Source: Alphaproteobacteria bacterium (GTDB lineage Bacteria > Pseudomonadota > Alphaproteobacteria > Rhodobacterales > Rhodobacteraceae). Taken from it: 64,000 bases of DNA. The DNA is taken from NCBI GenBank assembly GCA_029289325.1, contig JARFTV010000005.1:57774-121773 (forward strand), given 5' to 3'. The position numbers and the translations under genes were made by a program. This document shows, in pieces, positions 46,859 to 54,676 of the stretch. The notes under the pieces are model-generated. The model worked only from the letters and a program-made list of their open reading frames with translations, searched no databases and had not been told where the DNA came from. Position 1 is the stretch's first letter. Each line of letters starts with the position of its first letter.

Positions 46859-47571
46859 TCGGGGCTGACCGTCAGGGTTACCCGGTCCCCGGCAAACCAT
46901 GTCGTGCCGAATTCGACCGGAACCTCCGTCGCATCGACGTTCAGCGCCACGGACCGCAGCACGGGCGCTCCCGGCTGAACCTGCAAGGCCAGCGCCAGCA
47001 CCGGATCAGCCAGCTTGGCGGTGAGGCGGGTGTCGCGGCGGGTGTAGTCAGCCAGCCCGCAGGCCCGCAATGCCGCGGTGACCGAGGACTGTCCCTCCAT
47101 TGCCGCCAGCAGCCCTGGAAACCGCGCCGCCGGAAAGACCGACCGGAAGGCCGCCAGCGGCATCCCGTCGGCCAGCGACACACCCTCCACCACATGCACC
47201 ATGGCACCGGGGTCCAGCCCCAGTGCGTCTGCCTCCTCGGGCTGGGCCGGGCGGGTCTCCAGCCGGGTGATCCGGCGCGAGGGCGTGCGGCCGCTATCGC
47301 TGACGTTCTGGTGGAAGCGCACCCGCCGCCCCAGCCGGTAATCGGTGGGTCGTGAGGCCACGAACACGCCGGATCCCCGGCGTGAGACAATCACGCCCGC
47401 CTCGGCCAGATCGGCCAACGCCCGGCGCAAGGTGTGGCGGTTCACCCCGAAACGCGCGGAAAGCTCCGCCTCGGTCGGCAGACGTGCACCGGGCGCATAG
47501 GCGCCCTCGGCAATCTCAGCCCGTAGTGTGGAGGCAATTGCGGACCACAGCGTTTCACGCGGCAAGTGCAT
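46855..47571 (-). CDS. phnF: GntR/HutC-family repressor of the phn genes
   Basis: The 238-residue protein has the GntR winged helix (PTEAELSARFGVNRHTLRRA) and a HutC/UTRA effector domain (TRLETRPAQPEEADALGLDP, VEGVSLADGMPLAAFRSVFP). PhnF proteins are ligand-sensing repressors of phosphonate genes. It diverges from phnG and faces the acetyltransferase gene. AGGA precedes the start, and the Pho box begins only 4 bp from it, so the two control systems meet in this gap. Confidence 0.93.
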   Translation of the reverse strand: MHLPRETLWSAIASTLRAEIAEGAYAPGARLPTEAELSARFGVNRHTLRRALADLAEAGVIVSRRGSGVFVASRPTDYRLGRRVRFHQNVSDSGRTPSRRITRLETRPAQPEEADALGLDPGAMVHVVEGVSLADGMPLAAFRSVFPAARFPGLLAAMEGQSSVTAALRACGLADYTRRDTRLTAKLADPVLALALQVQPGAPVLRSVALNVDATEVPVEFGTTWFAGDRVTLTVSPD

Positions 47572-47574
47572 ATC

Positions 47575-47603
47575 CTGTCATGAAAAATTCACAACTCTCC
47601 GGT
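47575..47603 (+). promoter_or_regulatory. Pho-box repeats upstream of phnG
   Basis: CTGTCAT-gaaa-AATTCAC, with a weak third copy CTCCGGT after aact, follow the 11-bp spacing of PhoB sites. They end just before the predicted -35 of phnG. Confidence 0.6.
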
Positions 47604-47631
47604 TGGAGCCTTCGGCGTTGTCCCGTATGAT
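47603..47631 (+). promoter_or_regulatory. Sigma-70-type promoter of phnG
   Basis: TTGGAG at 47603-47608 and TATGAT at 47626-47631 are spaced by 17 bp, which is a good match to a sigma-70 promoter. The expected start is near 47638, within the repeats described next. Confidence 0.6.
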
Positions 47632-47647
47632 TTGTCTAGTTGTATAG
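47632..47647 (+). promoter_or_regulatory. Tandem 8-bp repeat, candidate PhnF operator
   Basis: TTGTCTAG and TTGTATAG follow each other directly at the expected transcription start of phnG. TTGTATAG resembles half sites of HutC-type PhnF operators. A repressor here would block RNA polymerase. Confidence 0.55.
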
Positions 47648-47682
47648 TAAGTCCGACAAACTGCCAAGATGTCGAGGATGCG

Positions 47683-48126
47683 ATGATCGAAGACCAGACC
47701 GCGGCGCGAAAGGGATGGATGTCCCTTCTGGCAAAGGCCCCGCCTGACCGGCTTGCGGCGCTGCTGCCAGACCTGCCGGACCACGCCCTTGTGCGCAGCC
47801 CGGAAAGCGGGTCCGTCATGGTCAGGGGCCGGATCGGGGCCAGCGGTGGCCCGTTCAACCTGGGTGAAATAACGGTGACACGCTGCTCTGTCCGCATGGG
47901 ATGCGGCACGGTCGGCCATGCCTGGGTGCAGGGCCGTGACAAGGCCCATGCCCGGCGCGCGGCGGTCGTGGACGCGCTCATGCAGACCGAAGCGGCGGCG
48001 GGCCTGCGCGCCTCGGTGCTGCACTTGCTGGCGGCCGAGGCCGATCAGGCGCGCGCCACCCGCGCGGCCAAGGCCGCGGCGACCAAGGTCGATTTCTTCA
48101 CCATGGTGCGGGGGGAAGACGCATGA
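47683..48126 (+). CDS. phnG: C-P lyase complex subunit PhnG
   Basis: The 147-residue protein matches PhnG, which with PhnH, PhnI and PhnJ forms the C-P lyase core complex: RKGWMSLLAKAPPDRLAALL and NLGEITVTRCSVRMGCGTVG with conserved residues near the core. The start at 47683 fits the family's beginning. It overlaps phnH by 4 bp. Confidence 0.95.
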   Translation: MIEDQTAARKGWMSLLAKAPPDRLAALLPDLPDHALVRSPESGSVMVRGRIGASGGPFNLGEITVTRCSVRMGCGTVGHAWVQGRDKAHARRAAVVDALMQTEAAAGLRASVLHLLAAEADQARATRAAKAAATKVDFFTMVRGEDA

Positions 48127-48692
48127 TCGCCGACACTCTTTCCGGTGGCTTCGCCGACGCCCCGACCAAGTCTGCACGCGCCTTCCGCGCCATCCTTGAG
48201 GCGATGGCCCGGCCTGGCACGATCCACACTGTCACCGCCGCCCAACCGCCCGCCCCCCTGTCTGTGGCGGCTGGCGTCGTGCTCCTCACGCTTTGCGATG
48301 GCACCACGCCCCTGCATCTCGCGGGAACAGCCGACCGGGCCGAGGTCCGCGACTGGGTGGCCTTCCACACCGGAGCCCCGCTCGTCGCCCCCGAGGAGGC
48401 CGCTTTCGCCCTTGGCCGGTGGGAGGCGCTGGCCCCCGTCAGCTGCTTCCGCATCGGCCAGCCCGATTATCCCGACCGCTCGGCCACACTGATCGTCGAG
48501 ATGGACCGCCTGACCAACCACGGTCCCGCCCTGACCGGACCGGGGATCGAAACCGCCACATGGCTGAATCTGCCGGAAACGGCAGCCTTCCGGGCCAACC
48601 GAGCACTGTTCCCGCTGGGGTTCGACACGATCTTCACCTGCGGCGACCGCATCGCCGCCCTGCCCCGGTCCACCCGCGTGGAGGCTGTCTGA
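48123..48692 (+). CDS. phnH: C-P lyase complex subunit PhnH
   Basis: The 189-residue protein has PhnH features: SARAFRAILEAMARPGTI at the N-terminus, LLTLCDGTTPLHL and FRANRALFPLGFDTIFTCG at the end. It is a structural subunit of the C-P lyase core. It overlaps phnG and phnI. Confidence 0.95.
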   Translation: MIADTLSGGFADAPTKSARAFRAILEAMARPGTIHTVTAAQPPAPLSVAAGVVLLTLCDGTTPLHLAGTADRAEVRDWVAFHTGAPLVAPEEAAFALGRWEALAPVSCFRIGQPDYPDRSATLIVEMDRLTNHGPALTGPGIETATWLNLPETAAFRANRALFPLGFDTIFTCGDRIAALPRSTRVEAV

Positions 48693-49792
48693 TGTATGTT
48701 GCCGTCAAGGGTGGCGAACGCGCCATCGACAATGCGCACCAATGGCTGGCCGAGGAACGCCGCGGGGACCTTTCGATCCCCGAACTGACCATCCCCCAGA
48801 TACGCGAGCAGATGAAGCTTGCGGTCAATCGGGTCATGGCCGAGGGCTCGCTTTACGATCCAGACCTTGCCGCCCTTGCGATCAAGCAGGCGCGGGGTGA
48901 CCTTATCGAGGCGGTCTTCCTGATCCGCGCCTATCGCACCACCCTGCCGCGCTTTGCCCTGTCGAACCCGGTCGATACCGGGACGATGGCGGTGGACCGT
49001 CGCATCTCGGCCACGTTCAAGGATCTGCCGGGCGGGCAGGTTCTAGGGCCGACCTTCGACTACACCCACCGGCTGTTGGATTTTGCGCTGATGGCCGAGG
49101 GAGAGGCACCCTCGGGCACGCCCCCCACCCCGATCAATCCCTTGGAACGGGGGGCACCCCTTGTCCCCCATGTCACCGGTTTTCTCGACCGCGACGGGCT
49201 GATCGAGACGGAACCCGCGACCGACACCACACCCCCCGACCTGACCCGCGAGCCGCTGGAGCTTCCGGCCGACCGCGCCCTGCGCCTGCAGGCGATCACA
49301 CGGGGGGATGAGGGCTTCATCCTGTCGCTCGCCTATTCCACTCAGCGCGGCTATGGCCGCACCCACGCCTTTGTCGGCGAATTGCGCATCGGGCGGGTAG
49401 CGGTCGAGGTCGACATCCCCGAACTCGGCTTCGCCGTGGAGATCGGCGAGGTAGAGCTGACCGAATGCGAGACGGTCAACCAGTTCAAGGGCTCCAGGAC
49501 CGAACCACCGCAGTTCACCCGGGGCTATGGGCTGGTCTTCGGCCAGTCCGAACGCAAGGCCATCGCGATGAGCCTTGTCGACCGCAGCCTGCGCTGGAAC
49601 GAACTGGGCGAGGACTTCACCGGCGCCCCGGCGCAGGACGCCGAGTTCGTGCTTTATCACTGCGACAATATCCAAGCGACCGGGTTTCTCGAACATATCA
49701 AGCTGCCGCATTACGTCGATTTCCAGGCCGAGCTGGAGCTGGTCCGCGGGCTGCGGGCCGAGGCGCAGGCGCAGCGGGAGGCGGCGGAATGA
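48692..49792 (+). CDS. phnI: C-P lyase complex subunit PhnI (nucleosidase)
   Basis: The 366-residue protein matches PhnI, which couples ATP-derived ribose triphosphate to the phosphonate. It shows MYVAVKGGERAIDNAHQWLA at the start and DYTHRLLDFAL, ELDLAFAVEIGEVELTECET-type motifs later. The TGATG junction with phnH implies coupling. It overlaps phnJ by 4 bp. Confidence 0.96.
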   Translation: MYVAVKGGERAIDNAHQWLAEERRGDLSIPELTIPQIREQMKLAVNRVMAEGSLYDPDLAALAIKQARGDLIEAVFLIRAYRTTLPRFALSNPVDTGTMAVDRRISATFKDLPGGQVLGPTFDYTHRLLDFALMAEGEAPSGTPPTPINPLERGAPLVPHVTGFLDRDGLIETEPATDTTPPDLTREPLELPADRALRLQAITRGDEGFILSLAYSTQRGYGRTHAFVGELRIGRVAVEVDIPELGFAVEIGEVELTECETVNQFKGSRTEPPQFTRGYGLVFGQSERKAIAMSLVDRSLRWNELGEDFTGAPAQDAEFVLYHCDNIQATGFLEHIKLPHYVDFQAELELVRGLRAEAQAQREAAE

Positions 49793-50679
49793 CCATATCC
49801 CGAGAAACCCAAGCCTACAATTTCGCCTATCTGGATGAGCAGACCAAGCGGATGATCCGCCGTGCCATCCTGAAGGGCCTGGCGGTGCCCGGGTATCAGG
49901 TTCCCTTCGCCAGCCGCGAAATGCCCATGCCTTACGGCTGGGGCACCGGCGGAGTGCAGGTCACAGCGGCCTGTCTGATGCCGGAGGACCGGCTGAAGGT
50001 CATCGATCAGGGCGCCGATGACACGACCAATGCTGTGTCGATCCGCAAGTTCTTTGCCCGGACGGCGGGCGTAGCCACCACTGAACGGACGGGCGAGGCA
50101 ACCGTGATCCAAACCCGCCACCGCATCCCGGAAACGCCGCTGACCAAAGGGCAGATCCTTGTCTACCAGGTACCGATCCCCGAACCCCTGCGCTTTCTTG
50201 AACCGCGCGAGACCGAGACGCGGAAGATGCACGAGCTGGAGGAATACGGGCTGATGCATGTGAAGCTCTATGAAGACATCGCTCGCCACGGCCAGATCGC
50301 GACATCCTACGCCTATCCGGTCAAGGTCGAGGGGCGCTATGTCATGGACCCCTCACCGATCCCGAAGTTCGACAATCCCAAGCTCGGCCAGAGCCCCGCC
50401 ATCCAGCTGTTCGGCGCGGGGCGTGAGCAGCGCATCTTTGCCCTGCCGCCCTTCACGGACGTCGTCAGCCTGGACTTCGACGACTACCCCTTCGCGGCCA
50501 CCAAGGCCCCGCACGACTGCGACCTTTGCGGCGCGCGGCAAAGCTATCTGGACGAAGTCATCACCGATGACCGGGGCGGGCGGATGTTCGTCTGCTCCGA
50601 CACCGATTTCTGCGCCGGTCGACAGGCGGAGGGCAAGGTCGGGCGACTTGGGGTGGGTCAGGCGGAGGGCGCGAAATGA
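49789..50679 (+). CDS. phnJ: C-P lyase catalytic subunit PhnJ (radical SAM)
   Basis: PhnJ breaks the carbon-phosphorus bond using a 4Fe-4S cluster and SAM. The 296-residue protein has the C-terminal cysteine motif CDLCGARQSYL then MFVCSDTDFC, giving the CX2C...C pattern of PhnJ rather than the CX3CX2C of classic radical SAM enzymes. The N-terminal KRMIRRAILKGLAVPGYQVP is typical. All core cysteines are present, so it looks functional. Confidence 0.97.
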   Translation: MTISRETQAYNFAYLDEQTKRMIRRAILKGLAVPGYQVPFASREMPMPYGWGTGGVQVTAACLMPEDRLKVIDQGADDTTNAVSIRKFFARTAGVATTERTGEATVIQTRHRIPETPLTKGQILVYQVPIPEPLRFLEPRETETRKMHELEEYGLMHVKLYEDIARHGQIATSYAYPVKVEGRYVMDPSPIPKFDNPKLGQSPAIQLFGAGREQRIFALPPFTDVVSLDFDDYPFAATKAPHDCDLCGARQSYLDEVITDDRGGRMFVCSDTDFCAGRQAEGKVGRLGVGQAEGAK

Positions 50680-51461
50680 CGCTGCGGGAAAAGATCGTCG
50701 CATTGGATCGACCGATCCTCAAGGTTGAAGGCCTGACAAAGCGCTATGGTCCCCGTATTGGCTGCGTGGATGTGTCCTTTGAGCTGTACCCGGGCGAGGT
50801 TCTGGGGATCGTCGGGGAAAGCGGGTCGGGGAAATCCACGTTGCTGTCCTGTCTTGCCGGGCACCAGCGCCCCGACCTTGGCCGCATCGCCTTTGACGGG
50901 CGCGACGTGCTGGCGATGAGCGAGACTGAACGTCGCCTGCTGTCGCGCACCGACTGGGCCTATGTCCACCAGAACCCGCGCGACGGGTTGCGGATGGGCG
51001 TCAGCGCGGGCGGGAACGTGGGCGAACGGCTGATGGCCGTGGGCGCGCGGCATTATGGGCAGATCCGCGGCAAGGCGGCCGATTGGCTCGGCCGGGTGGA
51101 AATCGCCGCCGACCGGATCGACGACCGCCCCAGCGCCTTTTCCGGGGGCATGCAGCAACGCCTGCAGATTGCGCGCAATCTGGTCACAGCGCCGCGCCTT
51201 GTCTTCATGGACGAACCGACGGGCGGCCTTGATGTTTCGGTGCAGGCTCGGCTTCTGGACCTGCTGCGCGGCCTGGTCCGCGACCTTGGCCTGTCGGTCA
51301 TCATCGTGACCCATGACCTTGCCGTGGTCAGGCTGCTTGCGCATCGGCTGATGGTGATGAAATCGGGCCGGGTGGTGGAACAGGGCCTGACCGATCAGGT
51401 GCTGGACGATCCGCAGCACGCCTATACGCAATTGCTCGTCTCCTCTGTGCTTCAGGTGTAA
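50676..51461 (+). CDS. phnK: C-P lyase associated ATP-binding protein PhnK
   Basis: The 261-residue ABC-type ATPase has Walker A GESGSGKST, QNPRDGLRMGVSAGGNVGER, a degenerate signature FSGGMQQRL and Walker B LVFMDEPTGG. PhnK binds the C-P lyase core rather than a membrane permease. It overlaps phnJ and is followed by phnL after 4 bp. Confidence 0.95.
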   Translation: MTLREKIVALDRPILKVEGLTKRYGPRIGCVDVSFELYPGEVLGIVGESGSGKSTLLSCLAGHQRPDLGRIAFDGRDVLAMSETERRLLSRTDWAYVHQNPRDGLRMGVSAGGNVGERLMAVGARHYGQIRGKAADWLGRVEIAADRIDDRPSAFSGGMQQRLQIARNLVTAPRLVFMDEPTGGLDVSVQARLLDLLRGLVRDLGLSVIIVTHDLAVVRLLAHRLMVMKSGRVVEQGLTDQVLDDPQHAYTQLLVSSVLQV

Positions 51462-51465
51462 CCAC

Positions 51466-52149
51466 ATGATCCGTATCGATAACCTGTCGAAGTCCTTCAC
51501 CCTGCACAATCAGGGCGGCGCGGTGATCCCGGTCATGGGCGGCGCTTCGCTGACTGTCGCGCCGGGCGAATGCGTCGGCCTAACCGGCCAGTCCGGCGCA
51601 GGGAAATCCACGCTGATGCGGATGGTCTATGGCAATTACCTTGCCGCGGGGGGAAGCCTGATCGTCGGGGATCTCGACGTCGCCAGCGCCGCCCCGCGCG
51701 AGATCATCCGTCTGCGGCGCGAGACGCTGGGCTATGTCAGCCAGTTCCTCCGTGTCGTGCCCCGCGTCCCCACCCTGGACGTCGTGGCCGAGCCGCTTCT
51801 GGCGCTTGGCACCGCGGGCGAAGAGGCCCGCGACCGCGCGGCCCATCTCTTGCACCGCCTCAACATCCCCGAACGGCTCTGGGCCCTGTCGCCCACCACC
51901 TTTTCGGGTGGCGAACAGCAGCGCGTGAACATCGCGCGAGGCTTTGCCCATGCCTATCCCGCGCTCCTCCTCGACGAACCGACCGCGAGCCTTGATGCGG
52001 CGAACCGTGAGATCGTGCTAAGCCTGATCGAGGAAGCCAAGGCACGCGGCGCGGCGATCCTGGGCATATTCCATGACGAATCCGCCCGCGCCCGCGTCTG
52101 CGATCGGTTGGTGGATGTGACCGGCTTTACCCCGAAAGTTGCGGCATGA
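51466..52149 (+). CDS. phnL: C-P lyase associated ATP-binding protein PhnL
   Basis: The 227-residue ATPase has Walker [20 protein letters not shown] as signature and ALLLDEPTAS as Walker B, with the PhnL-type VSQFLRVVPRVPTLDVVAEP. It probably acts with PhnK on the C-P lyase core. Overlaps phnN by 4 bp. Confidence 0.95.
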   Translation: MIRIDNLSKSFTLHNQGGAVIPVMGGASLTVAPGECVGLTGQSGAGKSTLMRMVYGNYLAAGGSLIVGDLDVASAAPREIIRLRRETLGYVSQFLRVVPRVPTLDVVAEPLLALGTAGEEARDRAAHLLHRLNIPERLWALSPTTFSGGEQQRVNIARGFAHAYPALLLDEPTASLDAANREIVLSLIEEAKARGAAILGIFHDESARARVCDRLVDVTGFTPKVAA

Positions 52150-52670
52150 TCTTCGCCGTCGTCGGCCCCTCGGGCGCGGGGAAGGATACGTTGATCGCGG
52201 GTGCGCTCGCCGTCCGGCGGGACCTGCGCCTTGTCCGCCGCGTCATCACCCGCCCGTCCGAAGCGGGGGGCGAGGATTTCGAGGGCGTCTCGGTCCCGGA
52301 TTTCCTTCTCCGCCGGGACCGGGGCGAATTTGCCCTGCACTGGCAGGCGCATGGCCTGCATTACGGCATCCCCAAGTCCCAGCTCGCCGGACCGGGTGAC
52401 GTGATCTTCAACGGCAGCCGCGCCGCCCTGCCCGAGGCCGTTCGGGCCCTTCCGGGGCTGCGTGTGATCCTTGTCACCGCGCCGGATGCCGTGCTGGCCG
52501 ACCGGCTGACCGCACGGGGACGCGAGGAAGCCGCCGACATCCGGGCGCGGCTGAACCGGGCAGGCTTTGCACTGCCCGAGGGGATTAGCGCCACGCCTGT
52601 CATCAACGATGGCGCGCTGGAGACCGGCATCAGCCGGCTTCTGGCGGCACTTCAGCCGGTAAGGGCATAG
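52146..52670 (+). CDS. phnN: Ribose 1,5-bisphosphokinase PhnN
   Basis: PhnN phosphorylates ribose-1,5-bisphosphate to PRPP, the last step of the C-P lyase pathway. The 174-residue protein has the P-loop VVGPSGAGKDTLI and RLVRRVITRPSEAGGEDFEG typical of the family. Its end overlaps the convergent DUF1045 gene by 19 bp. Confidence 0.95.
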   Translation: MIFAVVGPSGAGKDTLIAGALAVRRDLRLVRRVITRPSEAGGEDFEGVSVPDFLLRRDRGEFALHWQAHGLHYGIPKSQLAGPGDVIFNGSRAALPEAVRALPGLRVILVTAPDAVLADRLTARGREEAADIRARLNRAGFALPEGISATPVINDGALETGISRLLAALQPVRA

Positions 52671-53332
52671 CGGTGCAACAGGTGGAACCGGCCGCCCGCA
52701 TCCTCGCCGAAGAGGCACAGGTCCTCGATCACGAAAGGGCGGGGCAGAACGGGCGCGAAATGCGCCGCCAGCGCCGCCCTGGCCGGGGCGGGATCGGTCA
52801 GGCGGTCGGTCAGCGTCAGGTGAAAGCGGAATTCCTCCATCACGAAAGGATAACCCCAGGTCTCCATCAGGGCCCGCTGGCGGGAGGACAGGGTTTCCGG
52901 GCGACGGCGGGCGATCTCGGCGGGCGTCAGCGCCGCGCGCAGCGGATTGGTGGCTTCAACCACCGCTACGCCCAGTTCCAGCAGTGCAGCCTCACAGCCC
53001 GTGGGCGTCAGGGCAAGGAAGCCGTGCAGGTTCTCCAGTGCCAAGCCCTCGCAGGTGACCGGCGCCCGGCGCCCCGCCAGATCGGCCACCGTTGCGGCGG
53101 CCTCCTCGGGCGTCACGCCCGCATCCAGCCGGAAGGGCGCGCGGATCGTGCCGTGAAAGCCATAGCGGCGCGGGTCCACCGTGATGGCGGCGGGATCGTC
53201 GATGCCCGGCACCACGGGCTGCGGCCGGGACTGGCCCGTTGCCGGGTCCCAACCAAGCCAGTCATTCGCCCGCGCGGCAAAGGCGCCGGGGCGCGGAGCG
53301 TAGTAGACGGCAAAGCGTTTCATCTGGTCCAT
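52652..53332 (-). CDS. DUF1045 protein, 2H-phosphoesterase-like, phosphonate-linked
   Basis: The 226-residue protein belongs to DUF1045, regularly found in phn loci. It has the two H-x-T/S motifs of 2H phosphoesterases: RYGFHGTIRAPFRL near residue 60 and EEFRFHLTLTDRL near 170. This suggests hydrolysis of a cyclic phosphate such as PRcP, the step done by PhnP in E. coli, for which no gene is seen here. ATG at 53332 has no clear ribosome site; 53320 (MKRFAVYYAP) is an alternative. It diverges from phnM. Confidence 0.85.
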   Translation of the reverse strand: MDQMKRFAVYYAPRPGAFAARANDWLGWDPATGQSRPQPVVPGIDDPAAITVDPRRYGFHGTIRAPFRLDAGVTPEEAAATVADLAGRRAPVTCEGLALENLHGFLALTPTGCEAALLELGVAVVEATNPLRAALTPAEIARRRPETLSSRQRALMETWGYPFVMEEFRFHLTLTDRLTDPAPARAALAAHFAPVLPRPFVIEDLCLFGEDAGGRFHLLHRYALTG

Positions 53333-53354
53333 GCGGGGCTGCGTAGCGGGGCTC

Positions 53355-53372
53355 TGTCACATCAGTGTGACG
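53355..53372. promoter_or_regulatory. Pho-box-like inverted repeat before phnM
   Basis: CTGTCAC-atca-GTGTGAC includes a perfect GTCACA-TCAG-TGTGAC inverted repeat, in the gap between the DUF1045 and phnM starts. It could serve both directions through PhoB or PhnF. Confidence 0.55.
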
Positions 53373-53427
53373 GGTCCATGGCACCAGACGCCATCCCCTT
53401 CCGGGCCTTTTCCCAAGCGAGACCGAC

Positions 53428-54573
53428 ATGACGACCGAGACGATCCTGGCCAATGCCACCCTTGTCCTGCCAACCGGCACCCTGCGCGGGCAGGTGCGGA
53501 TGCTAGATGGCCGGATCACCGACATCGCGGAGGGCACCGGCCGTCCCACAGGCGCGATCGATTGCGCGGGCGATCTGGTCATGCCCGGCCTGATCGAGCT
53601 TCACACTGACAACCTTGAACGCCACATCGAGCCGCGCCCCAAGGTCGACTGGCCCCATGCCGCCGCCATCATCGCCCATGACGCCGAGCTCGCCAGCGTC
53701 GGCATCACCACCGTCTTCGACGCGCTGCGGGTGGGGTCGGTCGTGTCAAACACCAAGGCCAACTACGGCGAATATGCCCGCGCTCTGGCGGATGAAATCC
53801 TTGGCCTGCGGGCCGAGGGCGCGCTGCGGATCAGCCATTTCCTGCATCTGCGTGCCGAGGTCTGCTCGGAAACGCTGGTGGAGGAACTGGACAAGTTCGG
53901 CCCCGCCGACCGGATCGGCATCGTCAGCCTGATGGACCACACGCCCGGCGCACGGCAGTTCCGCGACCTGTCGAAGCTGAAGGATTACTACATCGGCAAG
54001 CACGGAATCTCGGACGCCGACTGGGATGCCCATGTCGCCGCCCAGCTTGCCCTTAAGGAGCGCAACGGCGCCGTGCATGAGGCCGCCGCCGTCGCCGCCG
54101 CCCGGCGTTATGGAGCGGTGCTGGCCAGCCATGATGACACCGAAGCCGACCATGTCACCCGATCTGCCGAACATGGCGCGCATTTCGCCGAATTCCCCAC
54201 GACGGTCGAAGCCGCGCGGGCCTGCCGCGACCACAAGATCAAGGTGATGATGGGCGCCCCGAACCTGATCCGCGGCGGCAGCCATTCCGGCAATGTCGCG
54301 GCCGAGGATCTGGCGCGGGCCGATCTGCTGGACATCGTTTCGTCCGACTATGTGCCGTCGTCGCTTCTATCTGCCGCGCTGCGGCTGGGTGATCTGTGGG
54401 GCAACCTTGCCCGCGGCATCGCCACGGTGACCGCCGCCCCGGCCAAGGCCGCGGGACTGGACGACCGTGGCCACCTTGAACCGGGCGCGCGGGCCGACGT
54501 GATCCGCGTTGCCCGGGTCGGCTCGGCAGGCGCCGTGCGCGGGGTCTGGGTTCAGGGCAACAGGGTAGCCTGA
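53428..54573 (+). CDS. phnM: Ribose-1-methylphosphonate-5-triphosphate diphosphatase PhnM
   Basis: PhnM removes diphosphate from alpha-D-ribose-1-phosphonate-5-triphosphate before PhnJ acts. The 381-residue amidohydrolase has the canonical MPGLIELHTDNLERHIEPRP, SHFLHLRAEVCSETL, MDHTPGARQF, LASHDDTEADH, GAPNLIRGGSH and SSDYVPSSLL. Start at 53428 follows a plausible GCGAGACC. It is convergent with aioA, with a strong terminator between. Confidence 0.97.
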   Translation: MTTETILANATLVLPTGTLRGQVRMLDGRITDIAEGTGRPTGAIDCAGDLVMPGLIELHTDNLERHIEPRPKVDWPHAAAIIAHDAELASVGITTVFDALRVGSVVSNTKANYGEYARALADEILGLRAEGALRISHFLHLRAEVCSETLVEELDKFGPADRIGIVSLMDHTPGARQFRDLSKLKDYYIGKHGISDADWDAHVAAQLALKERNGAVHEAAAVAAARRYGAVLASHDDTEADHVTRSAEHGAHFAEFPTTVEAARACRDHKIKVMMGAPNLIRGGSHSGNVAAEDLARADLLDIVSSDYVPSSLLSAALRLGDLWGNLARGIATVTAAPAKAAGLDDRGHLEPGARADVIRVARVGSAGAVRGVWVQGNRVA

Positions 54574-54637
54574 CCGGCCCAAGGCGTGGCGACTTCCTAC
54601 AGCGCCTCCCGACACGGCTTCCCGGACCCTGCGTTAC

Positions 54638-54672
54638 TGCGCCGCCGACGCTGAGGTCGGCGGCGCAAATTT
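54638..54672 (+). terminator. Strong intrinsic terminator after phnM
   Basis: A perfect 12-bp stem (TGCGCCGCCGAC and its complement, loop GCTGAG) is followed by AATTTT on the plus strand. It lies 64 bp after phnM and should stop phnM transcription before the convergent aioA. Confidence 0.88.
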
Positions 54673-54676
54673 TACA

